A stretch of DNA of 45,093 nt, taken from NCBI GenBank assembly GCA_016764875.1, contig JAESQX010000062.1:1-45093 (forward strand). Reading direction: 5' to 3'. This document shows, piece by piece, positions 24,670-33,910 of this stretch. How positions within the stretch are numbered: position 1 is the stretch's first letter; every line of letters begins with the position of its first letter. The DNA comes from Gammaproteobacteria bacterium (lineage in GTDB: Bacteria > Pseudomonadota > Gammaproteobacteria > Pseudomonadales > Pseudohongiellaceae). Made by a program: the position numbers and the translations under genes. The notes beneath the pieces are model-generated. The model worked only from the letters and a program-made list of their open reading frames with translations, was not told the origin of the DNA and searched no databases.

Positions 24670-26444
24670 ATGCAAATAACTAACTCTAAAAACCGCCACA
24701 TAGTACTGACGATTCTTATGCCCCTACTTGCACTGGGGGCCTGTTCTCAACAGGAGCAACCCGGTATGGGCCTGGCAACCGAGACCAATGCTTCAGGAAT
24801 TACAGAATTTGAGTGGCCGCTACACAACCTGAACCTGCATGGCAGCCGCTTCGCTCCCACTAACCAGATCACCCCTGGAAATGTTCAGACCCTGACGCCG
24901 CGATGGTTGTTTCAGCATGGGGTCATTGATGGTGTCAGCAATCAGACTACCCCGATTATCGTAAACAGAACCATGTACGTGACTGATTCCCGTGGCAGTG
25001 TCTACGCACTGGATGCGGTGGATGGTCATCTGTTATGGACCTACGATGTTACCGAGCTGTTGGGTGGTGGCCGTCGGGAAGGTTATGTCTTTCGCCATCG
25101 GGGAGTGGCCTACGCAGACGGTGTTGTTTATTCTGCTGCCGGCTCGTTTCTTTTTGCTCTGGATGCTGAAACGGGAATACCTCTGCCAGAGTTCGGTGAC
25201 AATGGTCAGGCAGCCGTAATTCTGGATGTTATAAAGGAACGTTTCCCTGAAGTAAACACAGCTATTGAACTGGGCTACTGGTTTACCACAGCGCCGCAAA
25301 TATACAACGGCGTGATTTATGTGGGCACAACTCGAAGTGAAAGCCATATTCCAGGGGGCCATGTGTTGGCGGTGGATGCCACCACCGGAGAGGTCTTGTG
25401 GAATTTCAATACAGTCCCCCAGGATGAAAGAGACCAGGGTTGGGATATTGCCGGGCCAACCTGGGTAGGCGGTGAACGTAACGGTGGTGGAATATGGGAA
25501 ACGCCATCTATTGATCCGGAGCTGGGTCTGCTTTATGTGGCGGTTGCCAATCCCTATGGCGACAGCACCAAACGTGATGGCATAAACCTATTCAGTAATT
25601 CTCTTATTGCCCTGACCCTGGATGATGGCACTCTGCAGTGGTATTTTCAGCAGGTGCACCACGATGTATGGGATTACGATTCCGGCAATCAGCCGGTGCT
25701 GTTTGATATGAAAGTGGACGGAGAACCAGTGAAGGCCCTGGCCCAGGCCAGCAAAAGTGGATATCTGTATATCCTCAATCGTGAAACCGGTGTTCCGGTA
25801 CACCCGGTTATTGAGGAAGCGGTTCCAACACAGACGGCACTGGAAGGTGAAGAGCCTTGGCCCACCCAGCCTATTCCCTACACGGCCGCTGGCGAACCAA
25901 TGGAGCCGGTATCACCGGTATTCCCCATTGATATACCTGCACAGCAACTGGAAACCAACACCCTGGTTCCTATCTTTACGCCCATTGGACCGGGACAAAT
26001 TTTTGCTCCCGGCTACAGCGGTGGCTCGAATTACTCACCAATTGCCCATAGTCCGGATACCGGATACCTGTATGTGAATGCTATCGACGCCCCGTTTAAT
26101 TCCGGTCGTGGTGCAAAGGGGTATTTTTCTGCCTATGATCCGGTGACCGGAGAATTGATATGGCGTCAGATTTTCGAGGGGTATGGACAGGCGGGTTCCG
26201 TGGTGACAAGGGGTGGATTGGTATTTGTTGGTACAGGCAGAATCTTGCTGGTTATTTCTTCGCCTTTGATGCAAAAACCGGGGAAGAGTTGTGGAAGTTT
26301 AATACTGGCGCCGGGGTGTTTTCTTCGCCATCCGTTTACATGATCGATGGTGAGGAGTTCGTGACTGTCGCCTCAGGAGGTGGCTCGCGGGGTCGACGTG
26401 GTGGTGACCTTATTTTGAGCTTTGCCTTGCCAAAATCACCCTAG
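24670..26444 (+). pseudogene. PQQ-dependent dehydrogenase lipoprotein, frameshifted
   Basis: This is a beta-propeller quinoprotein dehydrogenase with the Trp-docking blades (NSLIALTLDDGTLQWYFQ, GHVLAVDATTGEVLWNFN) and a lipoprotein signal (MPLLALGAC, lipidated Cys25). The N-terminal 520 codons are in one frame up to VFVGTG near 26238. The last blade (NLAGYFFAFDAKTGEELWKF and VTVASGGGSRGRRGGDL) continues in another frame to 26444. One base is missing near 26237-26238: restoring it gives VGTGQNLAGYFFAFD with no loss. It may be a real inactivation or a sequencing error. GAGGAG precedes the ATG. The substrate is unknown. Confidence 0.85.
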
Positions 26445-26468
26445 GTGGAACGACGGAGGAAATCGCAC

Positions 26469-26508
26469 AAAAAACCAGGCCTGGATAATTGTTTGAACCT
26501 GGTTTTTC
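26469..26508. terminator. Bidirectional rho-independent terminator
   Basis: AAAAACCAGG (26470-26479) pairs perfectly with CCTGGTTTTT (26498-26507) over 10 bp. The stem is flanked by A and T runs on both sides, so it can stop transcription from the dehydrogenase gene on the plus strand and from yciK on the minus strand, which converge here. Confidence 0.75.
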
Positions 26509-26535
26509 TATCGCTTCGGGGTTACCGGCAAAAAA

Positions 26536-27297
26536 CTATGCAGAGCTCGGGTCAAAAGATTGCACATCAAGAGCACGGCCATGGAGATGATCGCTATCAG
26601 GTCCCATCATGTACAGGTAAACCGGCATCAGTGATTCTGGAGTCGGCTTCGTTTGGGGATCTTCTGCCGGGTAGGCCTGACGGCGCATTTCAGTACGGGT
26701 GCCGCCAGGGTTCAGACTGTTGACCCGAACTGAACTGGTGTTCTGCAATTCATCAGCCAGTACCTGCATTAATCCTTCCACGGCAAATTTGGTCACACTG
26801 TAGGCACCCCAGTAAGCACGGCCGATACGTCCTACACTGGATGCTGTGAACAGCATGCGTCCGGCATCCGATTTAGTCAGCGCTGGCAACAATGCCCGGC
26901 TCAAGAGAAAGGCCGCATTGAGGTTTACCTGGACTAATTCCTGCCATTGCTGGTAAGGGTAATGCTCAATTGGGCTGCGCGGCCCAAGCTGTGCGGCATT
27001 GTGGAGCAACCCATCCAGGCAGTGAAATTGCTCAATCAGTGAGTCAGCCAGTATCTTGTATTCATTTTCATCTGCTTTTAATAAATCCAGTGGTTGAATC
27101 ACCGCTTGATTCGGGCAGTCCTTCTCTATCAGGTCATAGACCTGCTCCAGTTTGCTCTGGGTTCTGCCGGTGAGAACTACATTGGCACCGTGCCGGGCAA
27201 AACTGATGGCCGCTGCCCGGCCAATGCCGTCACCGGCACCGGTAATCAGGATAGTTTTATTGGCTAACAGGTTTTTGGCTGGTTGGTAATCAAACAT
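26536..27297 (-). CDS. yciK: YciK family short-chain dehydrogenase
   Basis: This 253-residue SDR has the NAD(P)-binding TGAGDGIG at about 20-27, the NNAG-equivalent LLHNAAQLG, and the catalytic pair Tyr-x3-Lys in GAYSVTKFA. YciK is an uncharacterised oxidoreductase in E. coli. It is the last gene of the mtaD-ubiG-mupP-yciK minus-strand block, as in Pseudomonas, which supports the assignment. The substrate is unknown. Confidence 0.93.
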   Translation of the reverse strand: MFDYQPAKNLLANKTILITGAGDGIGRAAAISFARHGANVVLTGRTQSKLEQVYDLIEKDCPNQAVIQPLDLLKADENEYKILADSLIEQFHCLDGLLHNAAQLGPRSPIEHYPYQQWQELVQVNLNAAFLLSRALLPALTKSDAGRMLFTASSVGRIGRAYWGAYSVTKFAVEGLMQVLADELQNTSSVRVNSLNPGGTRTEMRRQAYPAEDPQTKPTPESLMPVYLYMMGPDSDHLHGRALDVQSFDPSSA

Positions 27298-27307
27298 GAC
27301 AATGGCT

Positions 27308-27994
27308 TCAGGTAAATTTTAATATTGACAGCAGGTTTTCGGTATCTCCAGCTGACTTGATAATAAAGTCAGCATTCCACTGATCGATGCTGGTATCAGG
27401 GGCAAGATAACCATATTGAGCAGCAATGGCGATAATCTCGGCATTTTTTGCGGCCTGCATATCCCTGATGTGATCTCCGATATAAACAGTTCGCTCGGTG
27501 TCACAGTCGAGTTGCTTGCAAGCCAGCAGCAGAGGCTCCGGGTTGGGTTTTCGCGCACTGACATGTTCGGGACAAACAAGGGTTCCGCAGCGTTGTAATA
27601 GATCCAGCTTCTCCAGCAGTAAACGAGTGTATTTCTCCGGTTTATTGGTGACAATGCCCCAGAGGATATTTGAGGCCTCCAGCTTCTCCAGCAATTCAAG
27701 TACGCCGGGGTAGGGGCGGGCAACGGTGTGTTGTAACTGCTCGTAATACAGGTCCAATAGTTGCTCGAGATAACGGCCAAAATCAGCGTGATCCTCGTCT
27801 ATTTCAAAGGCCAGCTTTACCAGAGCGCGAGCACCGTCTGATACTGTCTGGTTTATGCGTTCGCTGGGCACTCTCTGGCGGCCTTCTTTATCCATTAAAA
27901 TATTCAGTACCTGCTGAAAATCGGCAGCGGTATCGATAAGGGTTCCGTCCAGATCGAATAAAACACACTGGATGGACGTAGAAAGGGTTTCCAT
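27308..27994 (-). CDS. mupP: HAD phosphatase MupP/Gph type
   Basis: This is a haloacid dehalogenase-like hydrolase with the nucleophile motif FDLDGTLID near the start, a helical cap, and the VYIGDHIRDMQAAKNA motif near the end. Between ubiG and yciK, Pseudomonas has MupP, a MurNAc-6-phosphate phosphatase of peptidoglycan recycling; position argues for that over phosphoglycolate phosphatase (Gph), but sequence alone does not decide. I used the ATG of METLSTSIQ at 27994, preceded by AAGGA about 11 bp upstream; the longer frame would overlap ubiG by 26 bp. 228 residues. Confidence 0.88.
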   Translation of the reverse strand: METLSTSIQCVLFDLDGTLIDTAADFQQVLNILMDKEGRQRVPSERINQTVSDGARALVKLAFEIDEDHADFGRYLEQLLDLYYEQLQHTVARPYPGVLELLEKLEASNILWGIVTNKPEKYTRLLLEKLDLLQRCGTLVCPEHVSARKPNPEPLLLACKQLDCDTERTVYIGDHIRDMQAAKNAEIIAIAAQYGYLAPDTSIDQWNADFIIKSAGDTENLLSILKFT

Positions 27995-28007
27995 GGGGCC
28001 AGGTCCT

Positions 28008-28706
28008 TCAGGCGGGTTTTGTGTACTGTGCAATATAATTCACATCAAGGTTTTGTTGCAGAAAGTATTTCCTGGTGAGGGGGTTGTAACCCAAACCCAC
28101 CTGGTCACCGGAGTCCAGATTGGCATCTCGACACCAGCCTGCCAGTTCTGAAGGTTTGATGAATTTAGCAAACTCATGGGTACCCCGCGGCAGCAGGTTT
28201 AGCAGATATTCCGCGCCGACAATGGCAAACACATAGGACTTGGGATTGCGATTTAGGGTGGAGAAAAAAACCAGTCCGCCGGGTTTCAGCAATTTCTCAC
28301 AAGCCAGCACAATTGAAGCCGGTGTGGGAACGTGCTCGAGCATTTCAAGGCAGGTGACCACGTCAAACTTGCCAGGATGCTGGCTGGCATAATTTTCTGC
28401 CGAACTTTTCTGATAATCAATATCAAGTTTGCTTTCAAGTTGATGAAGTTTCGCAACCGCCAGGGAAGCATCGGCCATATCGATGGCGGTAACCTGTGCG
28501 CCATGATGAGCCATGGATTCGGATAGAATGCCGCCGCCGCAGCCGATGTCCAGTACTGACTTGCCGGCCAGATTTATTTTCTGGCTGATATAATTCATGC
28601 GCAGAGGATTTATCTGGTGTAACGGTTTAAATTCACTGTTCGAATCCCACCAGCGAGAAGCTAACGCCTCAAACTTGCGGATTTCTAATTCGTCTACATT
28701 TTCCAT
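28008..28706 (-). CDS. ubiG: Ubiquinone biosynthesis O-methyltransferase UbiG
   Basis: UbiG carries out both O-methylations of ubiquinone synthesis. The protein (232 aa) has the SAM-binding motif [13 protein letters not shown], motif post I with TAIDMAD, and the CLEMLEHVP region typical of UbiG. The N-terminal [23 protein letters not shown] stretch is diagnostic. It lies 3 bp after mtaD and 13 bp before mupP on the same strand, so it is in one operon. Confidence 0.96.
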   Translation of the reverse strand: MENVDELEIRKFEALASRWWDSNSEFKPLHQINPLRMNYISQKINLAGKSVLDIGCGGGILSESMAHHGAQVTAIDMADASLAVAKLHQLESKLDIDYQKSSAENYASQHPGKFDVVTCLEMLEHVPTPASIVLACEKLLKPGGLVFFSTLNRNPKSYVFAIVGAEYLLNLLPRGTHEFAKFIKPSELAGWCRDANLDSGDQVGLGYNPLTRKYFLQQNLDVNYIAQYTKPA

Positions 28707-28709
28707 GGT

Positions 28710-30044
28710 TTAATCTTTCTTAATCCGATGTTGCCAGTGTCTGGCCATTTCCTGAATTGCTCGTCGTTCCAGGGTGAGTAAGTTGCCGTCTTCTACCACA
28801 GCCCGGCCTCCAACCCACACATGGCTGACTTGCGAAGAGCGGGTATTATAAACCAGGTGAGATACAGGATTGTAAAGCGGTAGTGCGTTGATAGTATCAA
28901 GGCGTACCGCTGTTAAATCGGCGAATTTTCCGGTTTCAATACTACCGATGCTGTGTTCCAGCCCAAGGGCGCGGGCACCATTTATCGTTGCCATTTGTAA
29001 TGCCTGGTAGGCTGGCAGTGCGCTGGCGTCTTTAGCCACCGCCTTGGCCAGCAACGCGGCTGTTCGTAGCTCAGAAAACATATCCAGGTCATTGTTGCTG
29101 GCACAGCCATCTGTGCCCAGGGCAACATTGACTCCCTGGCTCATGAGTTTGGCGACTTCACAGAATCCGCTAGCCAGTTTTAGATTGGATTCAGGGCAGT
29201 GAATAACGTGGGCACCCATGGTATTCAGCATGGCCATTTCTTCTGCGGACAGTTGTGTGCCATGTACAGCCAGCAATCGCGGGCTGATCAGGCCAAGGTC
29301 AGCAAGTCTTTCCAGTGGTCGTTTGCCTGTTGTGGCAACGGCCTCCTCAACTTCAGCGGCAGTTTCGTGGATGTGCATGTGAATGGGAATATCCAGCTCT
29401 TCAGCAAGTATGGATATTTTCTGTAGCGGCGCATCTGATACGGTATAGGTGGCGTGGGGGCCGAATGCGGTATAGACCAGCTCGCTGTTACGATAGACAT
29501 CGTGCAGTGCGGTGGCCTTCTGGATATATTCCTCCGGGCCTTGCCCCCATACGGTGGGGAAGTCCAGTATCGGGCTTGCCAGCTGGACTCGAATATGTGC
29601 ATTGCTAGCGGCCCTGGCCACTGCATCCGGAAAGAAGTACATATCAGCGAAACAGGTGGTGCCACCCAGCAACATCTCGGCAATTGCGAGCTCAGCACCT
29701 TGATACGCGAACTCTTCGGTAACATGTTCGGTTTCAAGGGGCCAGATATGCTGTTCCAGCCACTCCTTGAGGGGCAGGTCGTCGGCAATGCCTCTAAAAA
29801 GGCTCATGGGGGCATGGCCATGCGCATTAATCAGGCCAGGTATCAGGGCATGCTCAGCAAGGGTGATAACCTGATCCGCCTTGATTGAATTTCGCCCCTG
29901 GTCAATGGGGAGAATGGATGTTATGCGCTTGTCCTTTATGGCGACGGCATGATTTTCCAACACCGCAGCGTTTGCTGTGGCAGGGATAACCCACCTGGCC
30001 TCGATAAGGGTATCTACCCGGGAATTGTCTTGCAGGTTGATCAC
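28710..30044 (-). CDS. mtaD: 5'-methylthioadenosine/SAH deaminase MtaD (TRZ/ATZ family)
   Basis: This is an amidohydrolase with metal ligands in NAHGHAPMSL, the HMHIHET and VHGTQ histidines, and the GTDGCASNND aspartate. This set identifies a TRZ/ATZ hydrolase. The Pseudomonas orthologue next to ubiG is MtaD, which deaminates methylthioadenosine and S-adenosylhomocysteine in methionine salvage. The length is 444 aa. It is the first gene of the minus-strand operon and diverges from gyrA across about 346 bp. Confidence 0.92.
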   Translation of the reverse strand: MINLQDNSRVDTLIEARWVIPATANAAVLENHAVAIKDKRITSILPIDQGRNSIKADQVITLAEHALIPGLINAHGHAPMSLFRGIADDLPLKEWLEQHIWPLETEHVTEEFAYQGAELAIAEMLLGGTTCFADMYFFPDAVARAASNAHIRVQLASPILDFPTVWGQGPEEYIQKATALHDVYRNSELVYTAFGPHATYTVSDAPLQKISILAEELDIPIHMHIHETAAEVEEAVATTGKRPLERLADLGLISPRLLAVHGTQLSAEEMAMLNTMGAHVIHCPESNLKLASGFCEVAKLMSQGVNVALGTDGCASNNDLDMFSELRTAALLAKAVAKDASALPAYQALQMATINGARALGLEHSIGSIETGKFADLTAVRLDTINALPLYNPVSHLVYNTRSSQVSHVWVGGRAVVEDGNLLTLERRAIQEMARHWQHRIKKD

Positions 30045-30211
30045 GTCAGTACTTTGAAATTGCTTGCTGAATCAGGGCTGTATTATAGCGTCAGTAAGCA
30101 AAAATAGCTTGGCGAATTTCAAGTCGACGCAGCGGGCCAATATTATTGATTAAAAAGGATATTTTCCTCAATTAAACAGGCTAATTTGACTGTCAGAAAG
30201 CGGCCTTTGTA

Positions 30212-30220
30212 TGCTATTAT
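30212..30220 (+). promoter_or_regulatory. Candidate extended -10 promoter for gyrA
   Basis: TGCTATTAT is an extended -10 (TGn plus TATTAT) 171 bp before the gyrA start. No convincing -35 is present, which extended -10 promoters can tolerate. The surrounding 30045-30390 gap between mtaD and gyrA has no gene apart from a 17-codon frame (30254-30307, MTVQNKSISEPVSVPKK) without a clear ribosome site. Confidence 0.45.
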
Positions 30221-30287
30221 TGCGAGCTTCTACCAAGGCGGATTTTTAACTCAATGACGGTTCAGAATAAAAGTATTTCGGAGCCTG

Positions 30288-30301
30288 TTTCGGTACCGAA
30301 A
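30288..30301. repeat. 14-bp perfect palindrome TTTCGGTACCGAAA
   Basis: This self-complementary sequence lies about 90 bp before the gyrA ATG, in its likely 5' leader. It could be a regulator site or an RNA hairpin with a very short loop. No known operator is recognised. Confidence 0.5.
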
Positions 30302-30390
30302 AAGTAGTAAATATCATCCAGAGACTGTTCAGATCCAAATACCAACGAGTACCAAATTACGATCCTTCCCAATAAGGGAGATGGGGGCTT

Positions 30391-32964
30391 ATGTCTGAGT
30401 TTGCGAAGCAGGTTACACCGGTTGCGCTGGAAAGCGAAATGCGGGAGTCCTATCTTGCCTATGCAATGAGCGTCATTGTAGGGAGGGCGCTGCCTGATGT
30501 TCGGGATGGTCTGAAACCGGTTCACCGGCGCGTGCTATTCGCCATGAATGTGCTCTCAAACGACTGGAACAAGCCCTACAAGAAGTCAGCCCGTATTGTG
30601 GGTGATGTGATTGGCAAATACCATCCCCATGGTGATTCTGCGGTCTATGACACCATAGTGAGAATGGCGCAGAATTTTTCCTTACGTTACCCCCTGGTAG
30701 ACGGGCAGGGAAATTTTGGTTCCGTCGATGGCGATTCAGCGGCGGCGATGCGTTATACAGAAATACGTATGTCCAAAATTGCCCATGATCTGCTTGCCGA
30801 TCTGGACAAGGAGACTGTCGATTTTTCACCTAACTATGATGGTACCGAGCAAATCCCGGATGTTTTCCCCACCCGGATTCCGAACTTGCTGGCTAATGGT
30901 TCCTCCGGGATCGCTGTTGGTATGGCGACCAATATACCGCCCCATAACCTGACTGAAGTAATTGGCGCCTGTATAGCCCTGATGGACAATCCTGACATAG
31001 CCCTGGAAGGGCTGATGGGGCATATTCACGGACCTGATTTTCCCACGGCAGGCATCATAAATGGACGAGCTGGTATTTTGCAGGCCTATCGGACCGGGCG
31101 GGGCCGGATTTATATCAGGGCCAGGGCCAACATAGAAGAAAATGGAAAAACCGGCAAGTCGACCATTATTGTTACCGAGATACCCTACCAGCTTAACAAG
31201 TCAAAACTTATTGAGCGCATTGCGGAACTGGTCAAGGAAAAGAAACTTGAAGGAATCACCGAGTTACGCGATGAATCGGACAAGGACGGTATGCGTATTG
31301 TCATTGAGTTGCGCAGGGGTGAAGTTGCTGACGTAGTGTTGAATAACCTTTATGCCCAGACCCAGATGCAATCGGTTTTTGGTATTAATATGGTGGCCCT
31401 GGTTGATGGGCAACCACGCCTGCTTAATTTAAAAGAGATTATTGACGCCTTTATTCGTCATCGACGGGAAGTGGTCACCAGGCGTACCGTGTTTTTGCTG
31501 CGCAAGGCTCGGGAACGTGGTCATATCCTGGAAGGGCTGGCTGTGGCCCTTGCAAATATCGATGCGGTTATCGAACTGATCAAAAGTTCACCCAACTCAG
31601 CCGGGGCCAAGGAAAAGCTACTGGCGCGTTCATGGAAATCTGACAGCGTGCTTGAAATGCTTGGGGAGTCAGGCCCGAATGCCTGCAGACCTGATGGACT
31701 GGAATCGCAATATGGCATGAAAGAGAATGAGTATTATCTTTCACCCGGGCAGGCCCAGGCAATTCTTGATTTGCGGCTGCATCGGTTAACCGGCCTTGAA
31801 CATGAAAAACTCATTAATGACTACAGCGAGTTACTAAAACAAATTGCTGACCACACGGATATCCTGGAAAACCAGTCGCGTTTATTGTCAGTAGTGCGGG
31901 AAGAACTTGAAGCGGTAAACGAAGAATATGGCGACGACAGACGAACAGAAATAGTCGAGTCACAACTTGATCTTACTATGGAAGATTTGATTACCGAGGA
32001 GGATCGGGTAGTCACAATTTCTAAAACAGGTTATGCCAAGTCGCAACCTCTTACCGATTACCGGGCTCAACGACGTGGAGGTAAAGGCAAGGCGGCGGCG
32101 GCGGTTAAAGATGAGGATTTGGTCGAACATCTATTGGTCGCCAATACCCATGACACGCTTCTTTGTTTCAGCAGTACAGGGAAAGTGTACTGGTTGAGAG
32201 TATTTATGATTCCACTGGCGAGCCGAACATCAAGGGGCAAGCCCATAGTAAACATTTTACCTTTGGAAGAAGGTGAACGAATTACCAGCCTGTTGCCAAT
32301 TAAAGAGTATACCCCTGATCATTACGTTTTCATGGCCACAGCAAATGGTACGATTAAAAAGACTGATTTAACCAATTTTTCCCGGCAGCGTAGCGTTGGG
32401 TTAAGAGCCATAGAATTGGATGATGGAGACTCGTTGATTGGTACCGCGATTACCGACGGTTCGAAAGACGTAATGCTGGTAAGCAGCAGTGGTAAAACCA
32501 TTCGGTTTAAAGAAAGTGATGTGCGCCCTATGGGTCGAACAGCGCGCGGTGTCAGGGGTATCAGATTAGTGGAAGCTCACAAAATGATTTCCCTGATAAT
32601 CCCGGAAGCAGGTAAACAGATTCTTTCGGTAAGTGAGAACGGTTACGGTAAACGAACCACAGTTGAAGATTTCCCTGTCTACGGCCGGGGCGGACAGGGT
32701 GTAATCGGTATGCAGACCAGCAAGCGTAATGGCAAAGTTGTTGGCGCTGTCCAGGTAGATGATGGCGATGAAATAATGCTGATTTCGGATAAAGGTACGC
32801 TGGTGCGAACCAGAATCGATGAGGTTTCGGTGCAAGGCCGAAATACCCAGGGAGTAAGGCTTATTACTCTTAAAAATGAAGAGAAACTAGTGGGCCTGGA
32901 ACGAGTCGATGAACCGGAAGAGACAGAGGCAGAAGATCTTGCGGACGACGAAAGTAGCGAATAG
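30391..32964 (+). CDS. gyrA: DNA gyrase subunit A
   Basis: GyrA is the DNA-cutting subunit of gyrase. Length is 857 aa. The catalytic tyrosine is Tyr122 in AAMRYTE, and the numbering matches E. coli at this point. The quinolone-resistance region reads [11 protein letters not shown], with Ser83 and Asp87, the unmutated residues. The C-terminal beta-pinwheel carries the GyrA box at QRRGGKG. The acidic tail ([14 protein letters not shown]) is normal. ATG is preceded by a GGGAG site. Confidence 0.97.
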   Translation: MSEFAKQVTPVALESEMRESYLAYAMSVIVGRALPDVRDGLKPVHRRVLFAMNVLSNDWNKPYKKSARIVGDVIGKYHPHGDSAVYDTIVRMAQNFSLRYPLVDGQGNFGSVDGDSAAAMRYTEIRMSKIAHDLLADLDKETVDFSPNYDGTEQIPDVFPTRIPNLLANGSSGIAVGMATNIPPHNLTEVIGACIALMDNPDIALEGLMGHIHGPDFPTAGIINGRAGILQAYRTGRGRIYIRARANIEENGKTGKSTIIVTEIPYQLNKSKLIERIAELVKEKKLEGITELRDESDKDGMRIVIELRRGEVADVVLNNLYAQTQMQSVFGINMVALVDGQPRLLNLKEIIDAFIRHRREVVTRRTVFLLRKARERGHILEGLAVALANIDAVIELIKSSPNSAGAKEKLLARSWKSDSVLEMLGESGPNACRPDGLESQYGMKENEYYLSPGQAQAILDLRLHRLTGLEHEKLINDYSELLKQIADHTDILENQSRLLSVVREELEAVNEEYGDDRRTEIVESQLDLTMEDLITEEDRVVTISKTGYAKSQPLTDYRAQRRGGKGKAAAAVKDEDLVEHLLVANTHDTLLCFSSTGKVYWLRVFMIPLASRTSRGKPIVNILPLEEGERITSLLPIKEYTPDHYVFMATANGTIKKTDLTNFSRQRSVGLRAIELDDGDSLIGTAITDGSKDVMLVSSSGKTIRFKESDVRPMGRTARGVRGIRLVEAHKMISLIIPEAGKQILSVSENGYGKRTTVEDFPVYGRGGQGVIGMQTSKRNGKVVGAVQVDDGDEIMLISDKGTLVRTRIDEVSVQGRNTQGVRLITLKNEEKLVGLERVDEPEETEAEDLADDESSE

Positions 32965-33039
32965 GATTGTACGCTGGCCTGACGATTTTCACCCGACAGT
33001 TTTATTAATTTCAAATCATCTTTATCAGCGAGTGGATCC

Positions 33040-33882
33040 TTGAGCGAAACTAATCTTGTGGAAAAAAAAGTTGCCTACCTTGGTCCGCCAGGCACATTTT
33101 CTCATTCTGCGGTATTGGCTTACTTCGATGGGGGTATCCAGCTTGTGGATTGCCCGACAATTGATGATGTGTTTACAGCGGTAGAAAATGACGAGGTAGG
33201 TTTTGGTGTGGTGCCGGTGGAAAATTCCAGCGAAGGCGCTGTCAATAACACCCTTGACTGTCTGGTGAATACCCCATTAAAAATCATTGCCGAAGTGGTG
33301 CTGCCTATAGAGCATCACCTGATGGTGAAAGCGGGTGCACAAGCTGATCAGCTAAAAAAAATAGTTTCGCATAAACAGTCCCTTGCCCAGTGCAGGAAGT
33401 GGCTCTCGAAGCGCTGGCCAACCACAACGCAGGAAGAATGTGCCAGTAATGCCGAGGCAGCCAGGCGTGCTTCCCGGGAGGACGGTACAGCGGCAATTGC
33501 CGGTAAAATGGCCGCTGAAGTCTATGGCCTGGATATACTCGAGTCCGCCATTCAGGATCAGGAGGACAACAGTACCCGATTTCTGGTGATTTCAAAATCG
33601 ATGCCCGCGTCGAGTGGCAGAGATAAAACCAGCACTCTCATTTACACTGAAAATCGACCAGGTGCTTTGTTTCGAGTATTGGAACCCTTTGAACATAACC
33701 AGGTGAGCCTGACTCGAATAGAAACACGTCCGTCCAAAAAGGATATATGGGACTATGTTTTTTTCATCGACTTCGAAGGTCATATCAGTGACGAGTCGGT
33801 GAAGCAGGTTTTGAAAAAGCTGGCAGAGTGTACCGTGGAGGTTAAGGTATTAGGCTCCTATCCGGTGGCCAATACTCAATGA
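33040..33882 (+). CDS. pheA: Prephenate dehydratase (no chorismate mutase domain)
   Basis: This enzyme converts prephenate to phenylpyruvate for phenylalanine. The dehydratase domain begins at about residue 10 (VAYLGPPGTFSHSAV) and includes the conserved NSTRFLVI at about 182-189. The C-terminal ACT domain senses phenylalanine (NRPGALFRVLEPF and IETRPSK). It has 280 residues. Pseudomonas and enteric PheA also have an N-terminal chorismate mutase domain, which is missing here. The start is TTG at 33040, with no ATG near. It lies 75 bp after gyrA, and the space is too short for serC or a mutase. Confidence 0.93.
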   Translation: MSETNLVEKKVAYLGPPGTFSHSAVLAYFDGGIQLVDCPTIDDVFTAVENDEVGFGVVPVENSSEGAVNNTLDCLVNTPLKIIAEVVLPIEHHLMVKAGAQADQLKKIVSHKQSLAQCRKWLSKRWPTTTQEECASNAEAARRASREDGTAAIAGKMAAEVYGLDILESAIQDQEDNSTRFLVISKSMPASSGRDKTSTLIYTENRPGALFRVLEPFEHNQVSLTRIETRPSKKDIWDYVFFIDFEGHISDESVKQVLKKLAECTVEVKVLGSYPVANTQ

Positions 33883-33910
33883 AATTTTTGATCATTTTTT
33901 TCTGTCTCGA

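Noticed and set aside
29288-29788. A long minus-strand frame (166 codons) inside mtaD
   Set aside because: It lies entirely within mtaD in another frame; the mtaD product carries all metal ligands and the alternative protein shows no family pattern.
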